Shown: positions 8,627 to 17,012, counted from the stretch's first letter. The stretch is DNA of 42,503 nucleotides from an uncultured Oscillospiraceae bacterium (GCA_902489595.1 CABUAS010000008.1:1-42503); one strand, 5' to 3'. The notes: generated by a model not told the origin, from the letters alone. Program-made: numbers and translations.

Positions 8627-10366
8627 TTAATCATTCACTAAATCTTCTTCACCCTGAAGTGCGTCACTGCCGTGTTCACCCGTGCGGACCTTTACAACGT
8701 CTTCAATATCATAAAGGAAGATTTTTCCGTCACCGATATTGCCCGTGTAAAGCACCTTTCTTGCCGTGTCAACAACCTTGGCAACAGGCACGGAGGATAC
8801 TGCCATTTCAAGCTTCATCTTTGGATTCAGATTCATTTCTTCAATTTCAACACCACGGTATTTTCTGATGTGACCCTTCTGAACACCGCAGCCCATAACA
8901 TTTGTAACCGTCATACCCATAACGCCGATTTCATTCATTGCCGCCTTCATTTCCTCAAATTTTGACGGGTTGAACACCATAACAACGTTTGTCAGTTTAC
9001 TGTTGTCAGCTGTGTAGGATTCAACGGGGACTGCCTTTTCAACAGAAACTTTCGGTGCTGACGGTGCACTTTCAGATACACTGCCTGCGGTTAAAGCCGT
9101 GAACGGCATAAAGTCTGCATATGCTGAGGGAAGATTATGCTCAGTAGCGTCAAGTCCCTTGATTTCTTCCTCTCTTGAAACACGAAGTCCGTTTGTCTTT
9201 TTGATAATAAAGAATACAAGCGTCATTGTAACCGCTGTCCATGCGCCTACGGTAAGCACACCGAGAGCCTGCTTGCCGAGCAGTGAAAAGCCGCCGCCGT
9301 AGAAAAGTCCGTTGAAGGTATCGTTGCCGGGCACTGATGTTGTGGCAAACAAGCCTACTGCAAGCGTGCCCCAGATACCGTTTACACAGTGAACTGCTAC
9401 TGCGCCCACAGGATCATCAACTTTAAGTTTCATATCAATAAATTCTACTGCAAGAACGACTAAAATACCCGAAATTATACCGATTATGCATGAACCGACT
9501 GCATCAACAACGTCACAGCCTGCCGTTACTGCAACAAGACCTGCAAGCGAGCCGTTGAGTGACATTGAAACATCGGGTTTGCCGTTTTTTATCCAGGTGA
9601 AAATCATTGTTACGCAGGTAGCAAGTGCAGGAGCACAGGTTGTTGTAACAAATATAGATGCAAGTTGTGCTCCGCTTGTGGCGGCAGCACCGTTGAAGCC
9701 ATACCAGCCGAACCATAAAATAAATACGCCGAGTGCACCGAGTGTAAGGCTGTGACCGGGGATAGCCTTTGCCTCTTTTTTGCCTGTTTTTTTGTTTGCA
9801 ACATATTTGCCGATACGGGGGCCGACAAAGCATGCGCCGATGAATGCGGTAATACCGCCGACCATATGAATTGCGCACGAGCCTGCAAAGTCGTGAAAGC
9901 CGAGGTTTGCAAGCCAGCCGTTCGGATTCCAGATCCAGCCTGCCTCAATCGGGTAAACAACTGCACTGATTACTGCACTGTAAATGCAGTATGAACTGAA
10001 TTTTGTTCTTTCTGCCATTGCACCCGAAACGATTGTTGCCGCAGTTGCGCAGAATACAAGGTTAAACACAAAGTTTGACCAGTCAAAGTTCTGATAATCG
10101 GTGAAAAGTCCGAGTGTCGGCATTCCGCAAAAGCCGCCGAGCACTTCTTCACCCATCATAAGTCCGAAACCGAGCAGCAGAAATACAGGTGTGCCGATAC
10201 AGAAATCCATAAGATTTTTCATAATGATATTACCTGCATTTTTTGCCCTTGTAAAGCCTGTTTCAACCATTGCAAAGCCGCATTGCATAAAGAATACAAG
10301 CGCCGCACCGATTAAAAACCATATGCCGAAAACTTCATTGTCTATTGTCTCTAAAATAGCGTTCAT
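8627..10366 (-). CDS. amt: Ammonium transporter fused to a PII signal protein (Amt-GlnK fusion)
   Basis: A 579-residue protein. Residues 1 to about 410 are an Amt/Rh channel with eleven predicted membrane helices (motifs DFAGSCAIHMVGG and AVHCVNGIWG). After a Ser/Ala/Pro-rich linker, residues 459-579 are a complete PII domain with its T-loop (GHIRKYRGVEIEEMN) and the C-terminal GDGKIFLY segment. PII proteins normally plug the Amt pore as separate trimers according to 2-oxoglutarate, ATP and ADP; here the plug is tethered. The tyrosine uridylylated in proteobacterial T-loops is replaced by Ile in GVEI. AGGAGG precedes the ATG. It sits upstream of the glutamate synthase genes, giving a nitrogen-assimilation cluster. 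Confidence 0.92.
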   Translation of the reverse strand: MNAILETIDNEVFGIWFLIGAALVFFMQCGFAMVETGFTRAKNAGNIIMKNLMDFCIGTPVFLLLGFGLMMGEEVLGGFCGMPTLGLFTDYQNFDWSNFVFNLVFCATAATIVSGAMAERTKFSSYCIYSAVISAVVYPIEAGWIWNPNGWLANLGFHDFAGSCAIHMVGGITAFIGACFVGPRIGKYVANKKTGKKEAKAIPGHSLTLGALGVFILWFGWYGFNGAAATSGAQLASIFVTTTCAPALATCVTMIFTWIKNGKPDVSMSLNGSLAGLVAVTAGCDVVDAVGSCIIGIISGILVVLAVEFIDMKLKVDDPVGAVAVHCVNGIWGTLAVGLFATTSVPGNDTFNGLFYGGGFSLLGKQALGVLTVGAWTAVTMTLVFFIIKKTNGLRVSREEEIKGLDATEHNLPSAYADFMPFTALTAGSVSESAPSAPKVSVEKAVPVESYTADNSKLTNVVMVFNPSKFEEMKAAMNEIGVMGMTVTNVMGCGVQKGHIRKYRGVEIEEMNLNPKMKLEMAVSSVPVAKVVDTARKVLYTGNIGDGKIFLYDIEDVVKVRTGEHGSDALQGEEDLVND

Positions 10367-10444
10367 AATTATTCCTCCTATTTTTGCTATGTACAGAGAT
10401 TAATTTATTTTTTCTTTTATAAAAAATCCGCGGTTGTTTTTTAT

Positions 10445-10489
10445 AAAAGAAAAAGAGCGCATTTAACCGCTATACGGAAAAATACACTC
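10445..10489 (-). terminator. Intrinsic terminator inside the amt leader (candidate attenuator)
   Basis: Read on the minus strand, GAGTGTATTT pairs completely (with G-U pairs) with AAATGCGCTC, with an inner CCG/CGG stem. TTTTTCTTTT follows at once. It lies about 80 bases before the amt start and no gene ends upstream of it, so it most likely controls read-through into amt. Confidence 0.65.
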
Positions 10490-10525
10490 CATTGTGTAAA
10501 ATGAAAATAAAGCATATAAATAAAA

Positions 10526-10555
10526 AATGACATTCCGATTTTTCGGAACGCCATT
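10526..10555 (-). promoter_or_regulatory. First hairpin of the amt leader
   Basis: A 12-bp stem with two G-U pairs and no mismatches, and a 6-base loop AAAAAT on the minus strand, followed by a T-rich tract. It lies directly 5' of the attenuator hairpin. Two stem-loops with the second a terminator resemble ANTAR-controlled leaders. The loop lacks the G expected at the fourth position of ANTAR hexaloops, so the regulator is unknown. Confidence 0.5.
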
Positions 10556-10787
10556 GCTCTTAACACAATTCATTTTATATTGTTTTATAAAAAATGTCAA
10601 TACCATTTTTAATTTTTTTATAAATTTGCCGGTAATAATATAATCGATTGCAAATATGTTTGAATTTATATTACCTTTGATTGCTTTTGGTAAAAGTATT
10701 CAGATAAAAATAAGTTTATATAGGAAAAATTTGAAAACAATCTTATATATTTAAATCGAGATTTCGATGAGAGATTTTTTAAAAAAT

Positions 10788-10821
10788 GTGCAATTTTGCA
10801 GAAAAAGTGTGCAGTTTTGCA
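10788..10821. repeat. Two 13-base direct repeats upstream of the 107-residue gene, likely operator
   Basis: GTGCAATTTTGCA and GTGCAGTTTTGCA start exactly 21 bases apart, two helical turns. Each is itself partly palindromic (TGCA…TGCA). They lie upstream of a possible -35 TTGCTT and -10 TATTAT (17 bases apart). This suggests cooperative binding by an activator or repressor. Confidence 0.45.
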
Positions 10822-10859
10822 TATGCTGTTGCTTATGGGCAGATGAAATGATATTATAA

Positions 10860-10880
10860 TTACACTAAATTTAAGTGTAA
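10860..10880. repeat. Palindrome between promoter and ribosome site of the 107-residue gene
   Basis: TTACACT and AGTGTAA are perfect inverted arms around AAATTTA. The palindrome sits between the putative -10 and the GAGG ribosome site, a position suited to an operator or an RNA hairpin close to the start. Confidence 0.45.
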
Positions 10881-10891
10881 GAGGTAATAAA

Positions 10892-11215
10892 ATGAATATT
10901 TCAGAATTAGTTGAAACATTTAGAAGTTGGCTGAGCGAAAAAACACCCGATTGTATTTACTGCTCAACCGAATTTGCAAAGCGTAAAATTTACGACATTC
11001 TGGTTCAGGAGGCCGAGGGTGATACAATCTTTGAAAACGATGAAATCGTTATCGGCGCATATGATTACGATTATGAACTGAAAGCAGAAAACAGTGCTGA
11101 CGGAAATGAACAGCATTTTTATTTTCGTGCATTCGGCATTGGCAGCAAAGAAAATGTAACCGATAATGATTACGAACTTGCTGATTATACCGAGAGTTCA
11201 TTTATTTTGAAATAG
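10892..11215 (+). CDS. Hypothetical protein, 107 residues
   Basis: I do not recognise the family. The protein is acidic and soluble, with no signal peptide or membrane segment. It begins with a helical, Trp-containing segment, has a lone CIYC motif near residue 23, and has a Tyr/Asp-rich middle (AYDYDYEL). GAGG lies upstream of the ATG. It is a single-gene unit with repeat and palindromic operator-like sequences before it and a strong hairpin after it. It lies on the chromosomal side of the tRNA gene. Its own control elements suggest a conditionally expressed protein. Confidence 0.7.
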   Translation: MNISELVETFRSWLSEKTPDCIYCSTEFAKRKIYDILVQEAEGDTIFENDEIVIGAYDYDYELKAENSADGNEQHFYFRAFGIGSKENVTDNDYELADYTESSFILK

Positions 11216-11275
11216 ACTGCATTTCAAAACATAAGCAAGCTATTTTAGGCTGTTCGGATTTGCTTTCTTTTGCCT

Positions 11276-11301
11276 AAGCAGCCGCACACAAGCGGCTGCT
11301 T
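11276..11301. terminator. Strong hairpin after the 107-residue gene
   Basis: Perfect 10-bp arms AAGCAGCCGC and GCGGCTGCTT with loop ACACAA. An A/T tract (AAAATATT) rather than a clean T-run follows, so termination is plausible but not certain. Confidence 0.55.
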
Positions 11302-11328
11302 AAAATATTAACAGCGGTTAAATTTTTA

Positions 11329-11357
11329 TTGCAAATTTTAGTTTAATATAGTATTAT
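11329..11357 (+). promoter_or_regulatory. Predicted promoter of the tRNA-Ala gene
   Basis: TTGCAA and TATTAT are separated by exactly 17 bases and end 26 bases before the tRNA. Confidence 0.6.
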
Positions 11358-11383
11358 AAAGGTACAGTAAAAATTTACGGTAC

Positions 11384-11459
11384 GGGGCATTAGCGCAGTT
11401 GGGAGCGCACCACACTGGCAGTGTGGGGGTCAGGGGTTCAAGTCCCCTATGCTCCACCA
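11384..11459 (+). tRNA. tRNA-Ala (anticodon GGC)
   Basis: A complete cloverleaf. The acceptor stem is GGGGCAT with ATGCTCC, the D-arm GCGC/GCGC, and the anticodon stem CCACA/TGTGG around loop CTGGCAG, so the anticodon is GGC (codon GCC, alanine). The T-arm has loop TTCAAGT and an encoded CCA end. It is the last chromosomal gene before the conjugative element and so a possible integration site, though no duplicated 3' end can be checked in this window. Confidence 0.96.
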
Positions 11460-11464
11460 TATCA

Positions 11465-11517
11465 GGCTGACAAAAAAGATGTCAGCCCTTGAAACCCCGA
11501 TTATATCGGGGTTTTTT
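11465..11517 (+). terminator. Terminator after tRNA-Ala
   Basis: A first hairpin, GGCTGAC/GTCAGCC, is followed by the terminator stem AACCCCGA/TCGGGGTT with loop TTATA and a T-run. Confidence 0.85.
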
Positions 11518-11621
11518 GCATATTAAGAGGCGAAATTTTAACATTCATTTTCATAGATGTATTTGGGGTATTTTTACCAAGTGTAAGGATTTGAACCTTA
11601 AAATTGAATAATTCAGTAATC

Positions 11622-11659
11622 AAGGATTAGTAATATTAGATATTGCTAATCCTTTTTTT
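11622..11659 (+). terminator. 15-bp hairpin with T-run directly before the first ICE gene
   Basis: AAGGATTAGTAATAT pairs with ATATTGCTAATCCTT (one G-T pair) around loop TAG, followed by seven T. It ends about 32 bases before the start codon of the first element gene. It would block transcription entering the element from the chromosome, or attenuate it. Confidence 0.8.
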
Positions 11660-11690
11660 ATTTTCAAAAAAACAACAGAAAGGAGAAAAG

Positions 11691-12362
11691 ATGTTTTTTA
11701 CAGACGGAAAACTTCGTGGACTTGAAAAGTTTATGCAACTGCCGAAATATCCGACCAAGAGAGGCGGCGGAAGATATCGCAGTTCATACGAATACACGAA
11801 AGGAGATTGCAACTGTGTAAATTGTCTGCATTGGAAAAAGAAGTATGGATGCAGTCAAAAAGTTTGCCCGTATATTCAGGAACGAATAGATTGCGGTGCT
11901 TGTTCTTTTGACGAAATACTCCATGTGGCATTTATTGATGTAAACAATAAAAAATTAAAAAGCAGAATAAATCTTTATGTAAAGGAGAGTAAAGTAATGG
12001 ATGTAAAATTCAGAAATGATAAACACAAAGAACTCTTTTTTAAAACAATCGAAGGCAAGTATAAAACAAATAACGCATTTATGTCAGCAGTCTATTTAAT
12101 GACCGCTGATATTTTTTTGTGGAAACAGGTTTGTTTGAATGTCGGTATGAAAGAAATCTGGTTTGACAAAATCAGGTTGAAAAAGTCTACTCCCGAATCC
12201 TATGCACTCTATTGTGCAGCCAAAGATTTGTATCTCGGTACAGAACATATTTCAATGTATGATTTAACAGATGACGAAATCATACCGAAGAAAGTGTTTG
12301 AGCTTATCTGCAATGCTGTTGCAATCCGCAGATTCGGAATCGGAATATTAGATTGCAATTAA
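11691..12362 (+). CDS. Cys-rich protein joined to a DUF6075-like domain
   Basis: 223 residues from the ATG preceded by AAAGGAG. The N-terminal half has a cysteine cluster (CNCVNCLHW, CSQKVCPY, CGACSF) that could bind zinc. The C-terminal half, from about residue 103 (MDVKFRNDKHKEL), resembles DUF6075, a small protein of unknown role found in Clostridia conjugative elements. An internal ATG at about 11998 starts this second half and has a good ribosome site (AAAGGAG) in frame. The two halves may therefore be two genes fused by loss of a stop, with the short form also made. First gene of the element's plus-strand array. Confidence 0.65.
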   Translation: MFFTDGKLRGLEKFMQLPKYPTKRGGGRYRSSYEYTKGDCNCVNCLHWKKKYGCSQKVCPYIQERIDCGACSFDEILHVAFIDVNNKKLKSRINLYVKESKVMDVKFRNDKHKELFFKTIEGKYKTNNAFMSAVYLMTADIFLWKQVCLNVGMKEIWFDKIRLKKSTPESYALYCAAKDLYLGTEHISMYDLTDDEIIPKKVFELICNAVAIRRFGIGILDCN

Positions 12363-12369
12363 AATTTTC

Positions 12370-12401
12370 AGGACTGATAAATTTGTATATCAGTCCTTTT
12401 T
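12370..12401 (+). terminator. Intrinsic terminator between the first two ICE genes
   Basis: AGGACTGATA and TATCAGTCCT form a perfect 10-bp stem followed by five T. Confidence 0.85.
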
Positions 12402-12427
12402 ACATATCGAAAGGAGTGGTGACAGAT

Positions 12428-12445
12428 ATGATTGAAAAAAATTAA
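12428..12445 (+). other. Tiny reading frame (MIEKN) with strong ribosome site
   Basis: ATG at 12428 follows AAAGGAGTGGTGA at ideal distance but reaches a stop after five codons. It lies between a terminator and the DUF4314 gene. It may be a leader frame or the scar of a lost gene; the sequence alone does not decide. Confidence 0.3.
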
Positions 12446-12483
12446 ATCTACAAGTTATTAAATATTATAGAAAGGAAAGAAAA

Positions 12484-13152
12484 ATGAACGAATTCTTAAG
12501 ACTTGAAAGACAAGCAAAGATATACAAAGAACGATATCCAAAAGGAACGAGAATTGAACTTTTGTCAATGAATGATTCGCAGGCTGTTCCGCCCGGTACA
12601 AGAGGAACAGTAAATTATGTTGATGATCTCGGTACTATTCACATGAACTGGGATAACGGCAGAACGCTTGGAATTTGTCCTCAGGAGGATAGTTTCAGAA
12701 AACTGACCGAACAGGAACTTGAAGAAGAGCGTATGGTAAAACGCTCAAGAATAGTTGGCAAATCCACATCATTAACTACTGATTCAGGATATGGCTGCTT
12801 TGAAGGATATACCACAAGCAATAAATGGAATGGTTGGCAGTGTCCTCTTTTTAATAAAGAGAATGCAGATAAGATATGTAAAGCATACAACAATGAATTC
12901 TGTCAGATGCGATATGACGAAGAAAACGATTGCTATGTTGCCGATTATCCTGTTGACGAGTACACAGAAAAGTATGAAGGTCGGGATTATATTGTTAACG
13001 GCAAAGTAGAGCATCTTTATCCAATCGGCAGTCACGAATGGTGCTGGGCTATGGCAGAACAGGAAGAAATTGAAGATGAAAACAACTCTATCTGCGTTGA
13101 AGAATCAACTGACGAACTGATTGAAGAATCAGAACCAACAATGAGTATGTGA
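12484..13152 (+). CDS. DUF4314 domain protein with Met-rich tail
   Basis: 222 residues. Residues 15-75 match DUF4314, a small beta-rich domain (PPGTRGTVNYVDDLGTIHMNWD) common in accessory genes of conjugative elements and phages, function unknown. The middle has an aromatic, Cys-containing region (GYGCFEGYTT, WNGWQCPLF). The last 30 residues are strongly acidic and end in TMSM, one of eight such endings in this element. AAAGGAAAG precedes the ATG. The DNA methylase gene follows 41 bases after the stop. Confidence 0.75.
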   Translation: MNEFLRLERQAKIYKERYPKGTRIELLSMNDSQAVPPGTRGTVNYVDDLGTIHMNWDNGRTLGICPQEDSFRKLTEQELEEERMVKRSRIVGKSTSLTTDSGYGCFEGYTTSNKWNGWQCPLFNKENADKICKAYNNEFCQMRYDEENDCYVADYPVDEYTEKYEGRDYIVNGKVEHLYPIGSHEWCWAMAEQEEIEDENNSICVEESTDELIEESEPTMSM

Positions 13153-13193
13153 GGTGAAACGAAAAAAGAAATAAGTAAGGGCAGTAATGCCCT

Positions 13194-14456
13194 ATGTCAA
13201 TTAAGTATTTAGATATGTTTTCAGGTATCGGAGGTTTCCGTTCAGGACTTGAAGCTGTCGGAGGATTTGAATGCATCGGCTATTGTGAAATCGACCAGTA
13301 TGCTCGGCGAGCGTATGAGGCGATGTACGATACGAAAGGAGAGATGTATTTTGAAGATGCAACAAAAATCAATCCCGATGACTTACCCGATATCGACCTT
13401 ATTTGCGGCGGTTTTCCCTGCCAAGCATTTTCAATCGCAGGCAGAAGAAACGGATTTAATGATACAAGAGGAACGCTGTTCTTCGAGATTGCCCGAATTG
13501 CTGCCGTTAAAAAGCCCACTCTTTTGTTCCTTGAAAATGTTCCCGGATTGCTTAGCCATGACAAAGGCAGGACATTTGCGACCATCCTCAATGCGTTGGA
13601 TGAAATCGGGTATGATGTCTCGTGGACTGTCCTTAACAGCGCAAACTTTGGAGTTCCCCAAGCCCGCAAAAGAGTGTATATTACAGGATTTCTTAGAGGA
13701 AAATGTGCCGGCGAAGTATTCACTTACCCCGATACAAATCCAAAGACTATTGTCAGACGAGTGCCGGGAAGTGAAGGTCAAAGAGTATACGCAGCTGATG
13801 GAGTCGGAATAACCCTTACTGCATCAGGCGGCGGAGGAAGCTCAGGACTCTATTTAATTCCATTGCCTGTTAAATCAAATACAAAAGACGGTTATCAGTT
13901 TGCATTTCCGAATGACAGTATTGATATATCGTATCTGACTATGAATTCAAGACGAGGCAGAGTCGGTGCTGAGCTTGCACATACGCTGACAACGAACAGC
14001 ACACAAGCCTTTTATTTCATAGATATGAATCCGAATGCGAAGATTACCGAGCTTGCAAGGTGTATCACTGCAAGGCATAATGCAGGAGTCAGCAATCATA
14101 AATGCGAGCATTCTGCTGTTATGGTAATACTCAAGGAATTTACAGCGGATGAACTGCTTGAAATCGGTGATGCATTCAATAATCACTGGACGGTTGAAAA
14201 TCCGAATAAAGATACAGTTACGGCTATGATTATAACCGATGAAAACGGTAATTTCTTTGTCGGATATATCAGAAGATTAACACCGAGAGAATGTTTCAGA
14301 CTGCAAGGGTTTACAGATAAACAATTTGATAAAGTCAAAGCAATCGGCATGTCCGATGCAAGATTATATAAAATGGCGGGTAATGCAGTTAGTGTTCCTG
14401 TCATTTCTGCTTTAGGTGAGCAGTTAAAACGAATATATTATGGGGGTGAACAGTAA
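13194..14456 (+). CDS. DNA (cytosine-5) methyltransferase
   Basis: A 420-residue C5-MTase. Motif I is DMFSGIGGF (residues 7-15), motif IV GGFPCQAFS with catalytic Cys76, motif VI ENV (114-116), motif VIII QARKRVY. A target-recognition region and motifs IX-X (GNAVSVPV near the end) follow. It transfers a methyl group from S-adenosylmethionine to C5 of cytosine. No restriction endonuclease is next to it, so it probably protects element DNA in new hosts rather than forming a restriction system. Its stop overlaps the next start by one base (TAATG). Confidence 0.93.
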   Translation: MSIKYLDMFSGIGGFRSGLEAVGGFECIGYCEIDQYARRAYEAMYDTKGEMYFEDATKINPDDLPDIDLICGGFPCQAFSIAGRRNGFNDTRGTLFFEIARIAAVKKPTLLFLENVPGLLSHDKGRTFATILNALDEIGYDVSWTVLNSANFGVPQARKRVYITGFLRGKCAGEVFTYPDTNPKTIVRRVPGSEGQRVYAADGVGITLTASGGGGSSGLYLIPLPVKSNTKDGYQFAFPNDSIDISYLTMNSRRGRVGAELAHTLTTNSTQAFYFIDMNPNAKITELARCITARHNAGVSNHKCEHSAVMVILKEFTADELLEIGDAFNNHWTVENPNKDTVTAMIITDENGNFFVGYIRRLTPRECFRLQGFTDKQFDKVKAIGMSDARLYKMAGNAVSVPVISALGEQLKRIYYGGEQ

Positions 14457-15457
14457 TGTCGAAATTTACGGATGAAGAATTGAAAGCGTGGTTTAATAAT
14501 CCACGCTCCTGTCAACTCAGCAAAGGTGATAACTACAGCACGGAGCATCTTGTAAAAATTCCGTATGAAAAGGATTTTGACTTGCTTTTTTATAATCAAA
14601 CCTGGCGTGAGAAAAATATAGCTCTCGATGCTAAATTGGAAAGTGCCGGATTATATTACAGAAAAGACGGTTGTATATATAATCCCTCTTATTCATTAGA
14701 GCATTGCCTTGAAAGCTCTGCAATGCTTACCGATCATACAAGCAAAACGGATTTTGCGAAAAAGTTTACTGAACTTGTAAAGGCAAAGGTTGAAGAAATC
14801 ATTGATAACAAAAGAAGCAATATATCTATTAAGGAATTAACGGATAGTTATCTTCTGAGGCAAATGGAATACTATGCCGAGTACGGAGCAGTAGATGCCG
14901 CAAAGAAAGAATTCATTAAAGGTAATGCCGTTTCCGATATTGTATATAGATGTCCGTTTTCAACCGATTCAATGAGTGATAAGGAATATATTCAATTTAT
15001 ACTGGATAAAGAACCGCTTGTTGAAGAAACAGCCAAAACATATATCGAGGAACATCAGGAAAATATACTTGCGCAGTTTTATAACAATGCCTTATTGAAA
15101 AAAGAACTGCAAAGTATATATGACGATCCTGAACATATCCTACACCGTGTCAAAGCCATAATCGATGCCGTTCAGGAATCAGGAGCAAAAACAGTAAATG
15201 TTACAATCAACAAGGAAGATAAAGATTTTACCTTTAAATATGAAACAAGAACATTGACAGTTGCTCCGAGCAGTTATTACAGCACATATAATATGAAAGC
15301 ATCGGACCGCCGTGAATTTGAAAATCTATTTGGAAGAAGTGCAGATTTCTATCCGAATGAAATCACTAAAATCACTTATGGCAGAAATGTAATTTATGAC
15401 TCCAGTGAGTTTGACATGACAGAAACAGAGGATGCCGAAATGGCACAGACAATGTGA
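14456..15457 (+). CDS. Hypothetical ICE accessory protein, 333 residues, Met tail
   Basis: I do not recognise a family. The protein is soluble and largely helical, with no signal peptide. The N-terminus is short and charged, and the C-terminal third is richer in beta-type segments (KTVNVTINKEDKDFTFKYE). It ends in TETEDAEMAQTM, an acidic stretch followed by a Met-ending tail shared with its neighbours. It is coupled to the methylase by a one-base overlap and followed after 13 bases by the ArdA-like gene, so it belongs to the antirestriction block. An antirestriction or establishment role is inferred only from position. Confidence 0.65.
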   Translation: MSKFTDEELKAWFNNPRSCQLSKGDNYSTEHLVKIPYEKDFDLLFYNQTWREKNIALDAKLESAGLYYRKDGCIYNPSYSLEHCLESSAMLTDHTSKTDFAKKFTELVKAKVEEIIDNKRSNISIKELTDSYLLRQMEYYAEYGAVDAAKKEFIKGNAVSDIVYRCPFSTDSMSDKEYIQFILDKEPLVEETAKTYIEEHQENILAQFYNNALLKKELQSIYDDPEHILHRVKAIIDAVQESGAKTVNVTINKEDKDFTFKYETRTLTVAPSSYYSTYNMKASDRREFENLFGRSADFYPNEITKITYGRNVIYDSSEFDMTETEDAEMAQTM

Positions 15458-15470
15458 CGGAGGTGAGAAA

Positions 15471-17012
15471 ATGGTGTATAAAAAAGTTATGCTGATTGAA
15501 ATGTCAGCAGAAAATGAAGATGATTCATCAAAGCAATATGCTGCTGATATATATATGCCTGCAAGTCTTTATGAAATTGATGATGCGGTTGACAAGTGCA
15601 GAGGCTATCTTGTAAAAACAGATATTATGCCGTTCAGTATTTCCGAATGTGAAAGAGTGCCCTTATTAAATCAATTGCGGTTTGACGGAACAAACTTATA
15701 TGAATTAAACTACCTTGCAAAGCAAATCAGTGAGTTTGATAATACACAGCTTGCAGCGTATAACGCTTTACTTCCGCTGGTTGTCGGTGAGAATTATGAG
15801 AATGAGCTCATTAGCATAAAGGATGTTATAAATCTTACCTATTGTGTAGATGATTATTCAGTCGCAGTCAATGTCGTTAATGACACAGAGTTAGGCGAAA
15901 TGCTCATTGATAACGGAATGTTTGAAGGAATTGAAAATCTGTCAGATGAAATGATTGAATTCCTTGATGCTGAAAAGATAGGCGAAGCTCATCGAACAGC
16001 AGAAAACGGAGTGTATGTAAACGGCCGTTATATTTCAAGAGAGGGCTTTAAACTTAAAGAAGTATTTAATGGTGAAACATTGCCGGAGCATACACCCGAT
16101 AACTATTTGTTCAGATTTTGCCTGTCGAATGAATTAACTGCTGAAACTTGGATTGATGTTCCATTCAACGAGAATGCCGAACAATTCATCAGAAACGCAA
16201 AAGGTGCAGGATTCAACTTAATTGATTTTTTATCTGCCATACCGATGGTTAAAAGATATTCAAATAATGTTCATGGCAGAATAACCGTTGAACACTTGAA
16301 TCGTGTAAATGACCTTGCCAGTAATTTTTTAGCATTGGATGAAATTCAATCTATTAAATTCAAAGCAGCGTTATTTTATGAAGGAATTGATACACTTGAA
16401 GATATGGAGAAAATTGAATCCATTTTGAAAAATATTGACTCATATAACCTTAAATATTTCAATGTGTACCCTTCTGATTTTGCAAAGGGTTATCTTGAAC
16501 AGTATCTTGACGAAGCCTTTCCGAAAGAATATTTGGAATTGATTAATACAAATGCACTCGGTGACAGACTTATGGATGAACTGCAGGGCGGTTATACACC
16601 TTACGGTATATTGTTGAAAAGCAGTAACGAACAGATACTTGGTAAAGAAAGCAAGCATGAATTTATGCTTGCTGATTTTTTATCTAAGCATGTTCTTTTT
16701 ACAGAGGACAGACTGAAAGCGGAAGAAATACCTGAAGGTCTGTATAAATACGAATTCAGATCAGGTGCGGAATACACCTATGCAACGCTTGAGGAAAAGG
16801 TTGGTGTTGATTTCTCAGGAACAATACTGTCAAAAGTGCCTTTTGACTTAGGCAAGGATGAATATATAGACCTTGAAAATGAGATTGACGGAATACCCGA
16901 TTTTTTGGATGTAAAAATGAGTGTAAGTGAATTTATTAACTCCGATTTCGATCCCGAACAAAATGAGGATTTTGAAGAATCGGAAGAAGAGATAGGAGGT
17001 ATGCAGATGTGA
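15471..17012 (+). CDS. ArdA-like antirestriction protein, long form
   Basis: 513 residues from ATG at 15471 (GGAGGTGAG upstream). A region at about residues 75-170 resembles ArdA proteins of Clostridia elements (LYELNYLAKQISEF, ISIKDVINLTYCVDDY, ELGEMLIDNG). ArdA is an acidic DNA mimic that blocks type I restriction enzymes. The rest is much longer than classic ArdA (about 165 residues) and has repeated acidic, helical segments, so further domains are present that I cannot name. It ends in DFEESEEEIGGMQM. The next gene starts at GTG overlapping this stop (GTGA). Confidence 0.6.
   Translation: MVYKKVMLIEMSAENEDDSSKQYAADIYMPASLYEIDDAVDKCRGYLVKTDIMPFSISECERVPLLNQLRFDGTNLYELNYLAKQISEFDNTQLAAYNALLPLVVGENYENELISIKDVINLTYCVDDYSVAVNVVNDTELGEMLIDNGMFEGIENLSDEMIEFLDAEKIGEAHRTAENGVYVNGRYISREGFKLKEVFNGETLPEHTPDNYLFRFCLSNELTAETWIDVPFNENAEQFIRNAKGAGFNLIDFLSAIPMVKRYSNNVHGRITVEHLNRVNDLASNFLALDEIQSIKFKAALFYEGIDTLEDMEKIESILKNIDSYNLKYFNVYPSDFAKGYLEQYLDEAFPKEYLELINTNALGDRLMDELQGGYTPYGILLKSSNEQILGKESKHEFMLADFLSKHVLFTEDRLKAEEIPEGLYKYEFRSGAEYTYATLEEKVGVDFSGTILSKVPFDLGKDEYIDLENEIDGIPDFLDVKMSVSEFINSDFDPEQNEDFEESEEEIGGMQM

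Larger units (their letters stand above)
10367..10891. other. Intergenic region between amt and the 107-residue gene
   Basis: About 525 AT-rich bases without a gene. The left part is the amt leader with its two hairpins (10445-10555). The middle (10560-10780) shows nothing I can name. The right part holds a 13-base direct repeat and a palindrome that belong to the control of the next gene. Confidence 0.6.

Noticed and set aside
10526..10555. ANTAR-target hexaloop in the amt leader
   Set aside because: The loop AAAAAT has A at position 1 but not G at position 4, and the second hairpin has a 5-base loop. Kept only as an unassigned leader hairpin.
11570..11605. A second, partial tRNA gene on the minus strand
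   Set aside because: Only a T-arm-like segment is present, with no acceptor stem partner and no CCA end. Mentioned as a possible scar but not called as a tRNA.
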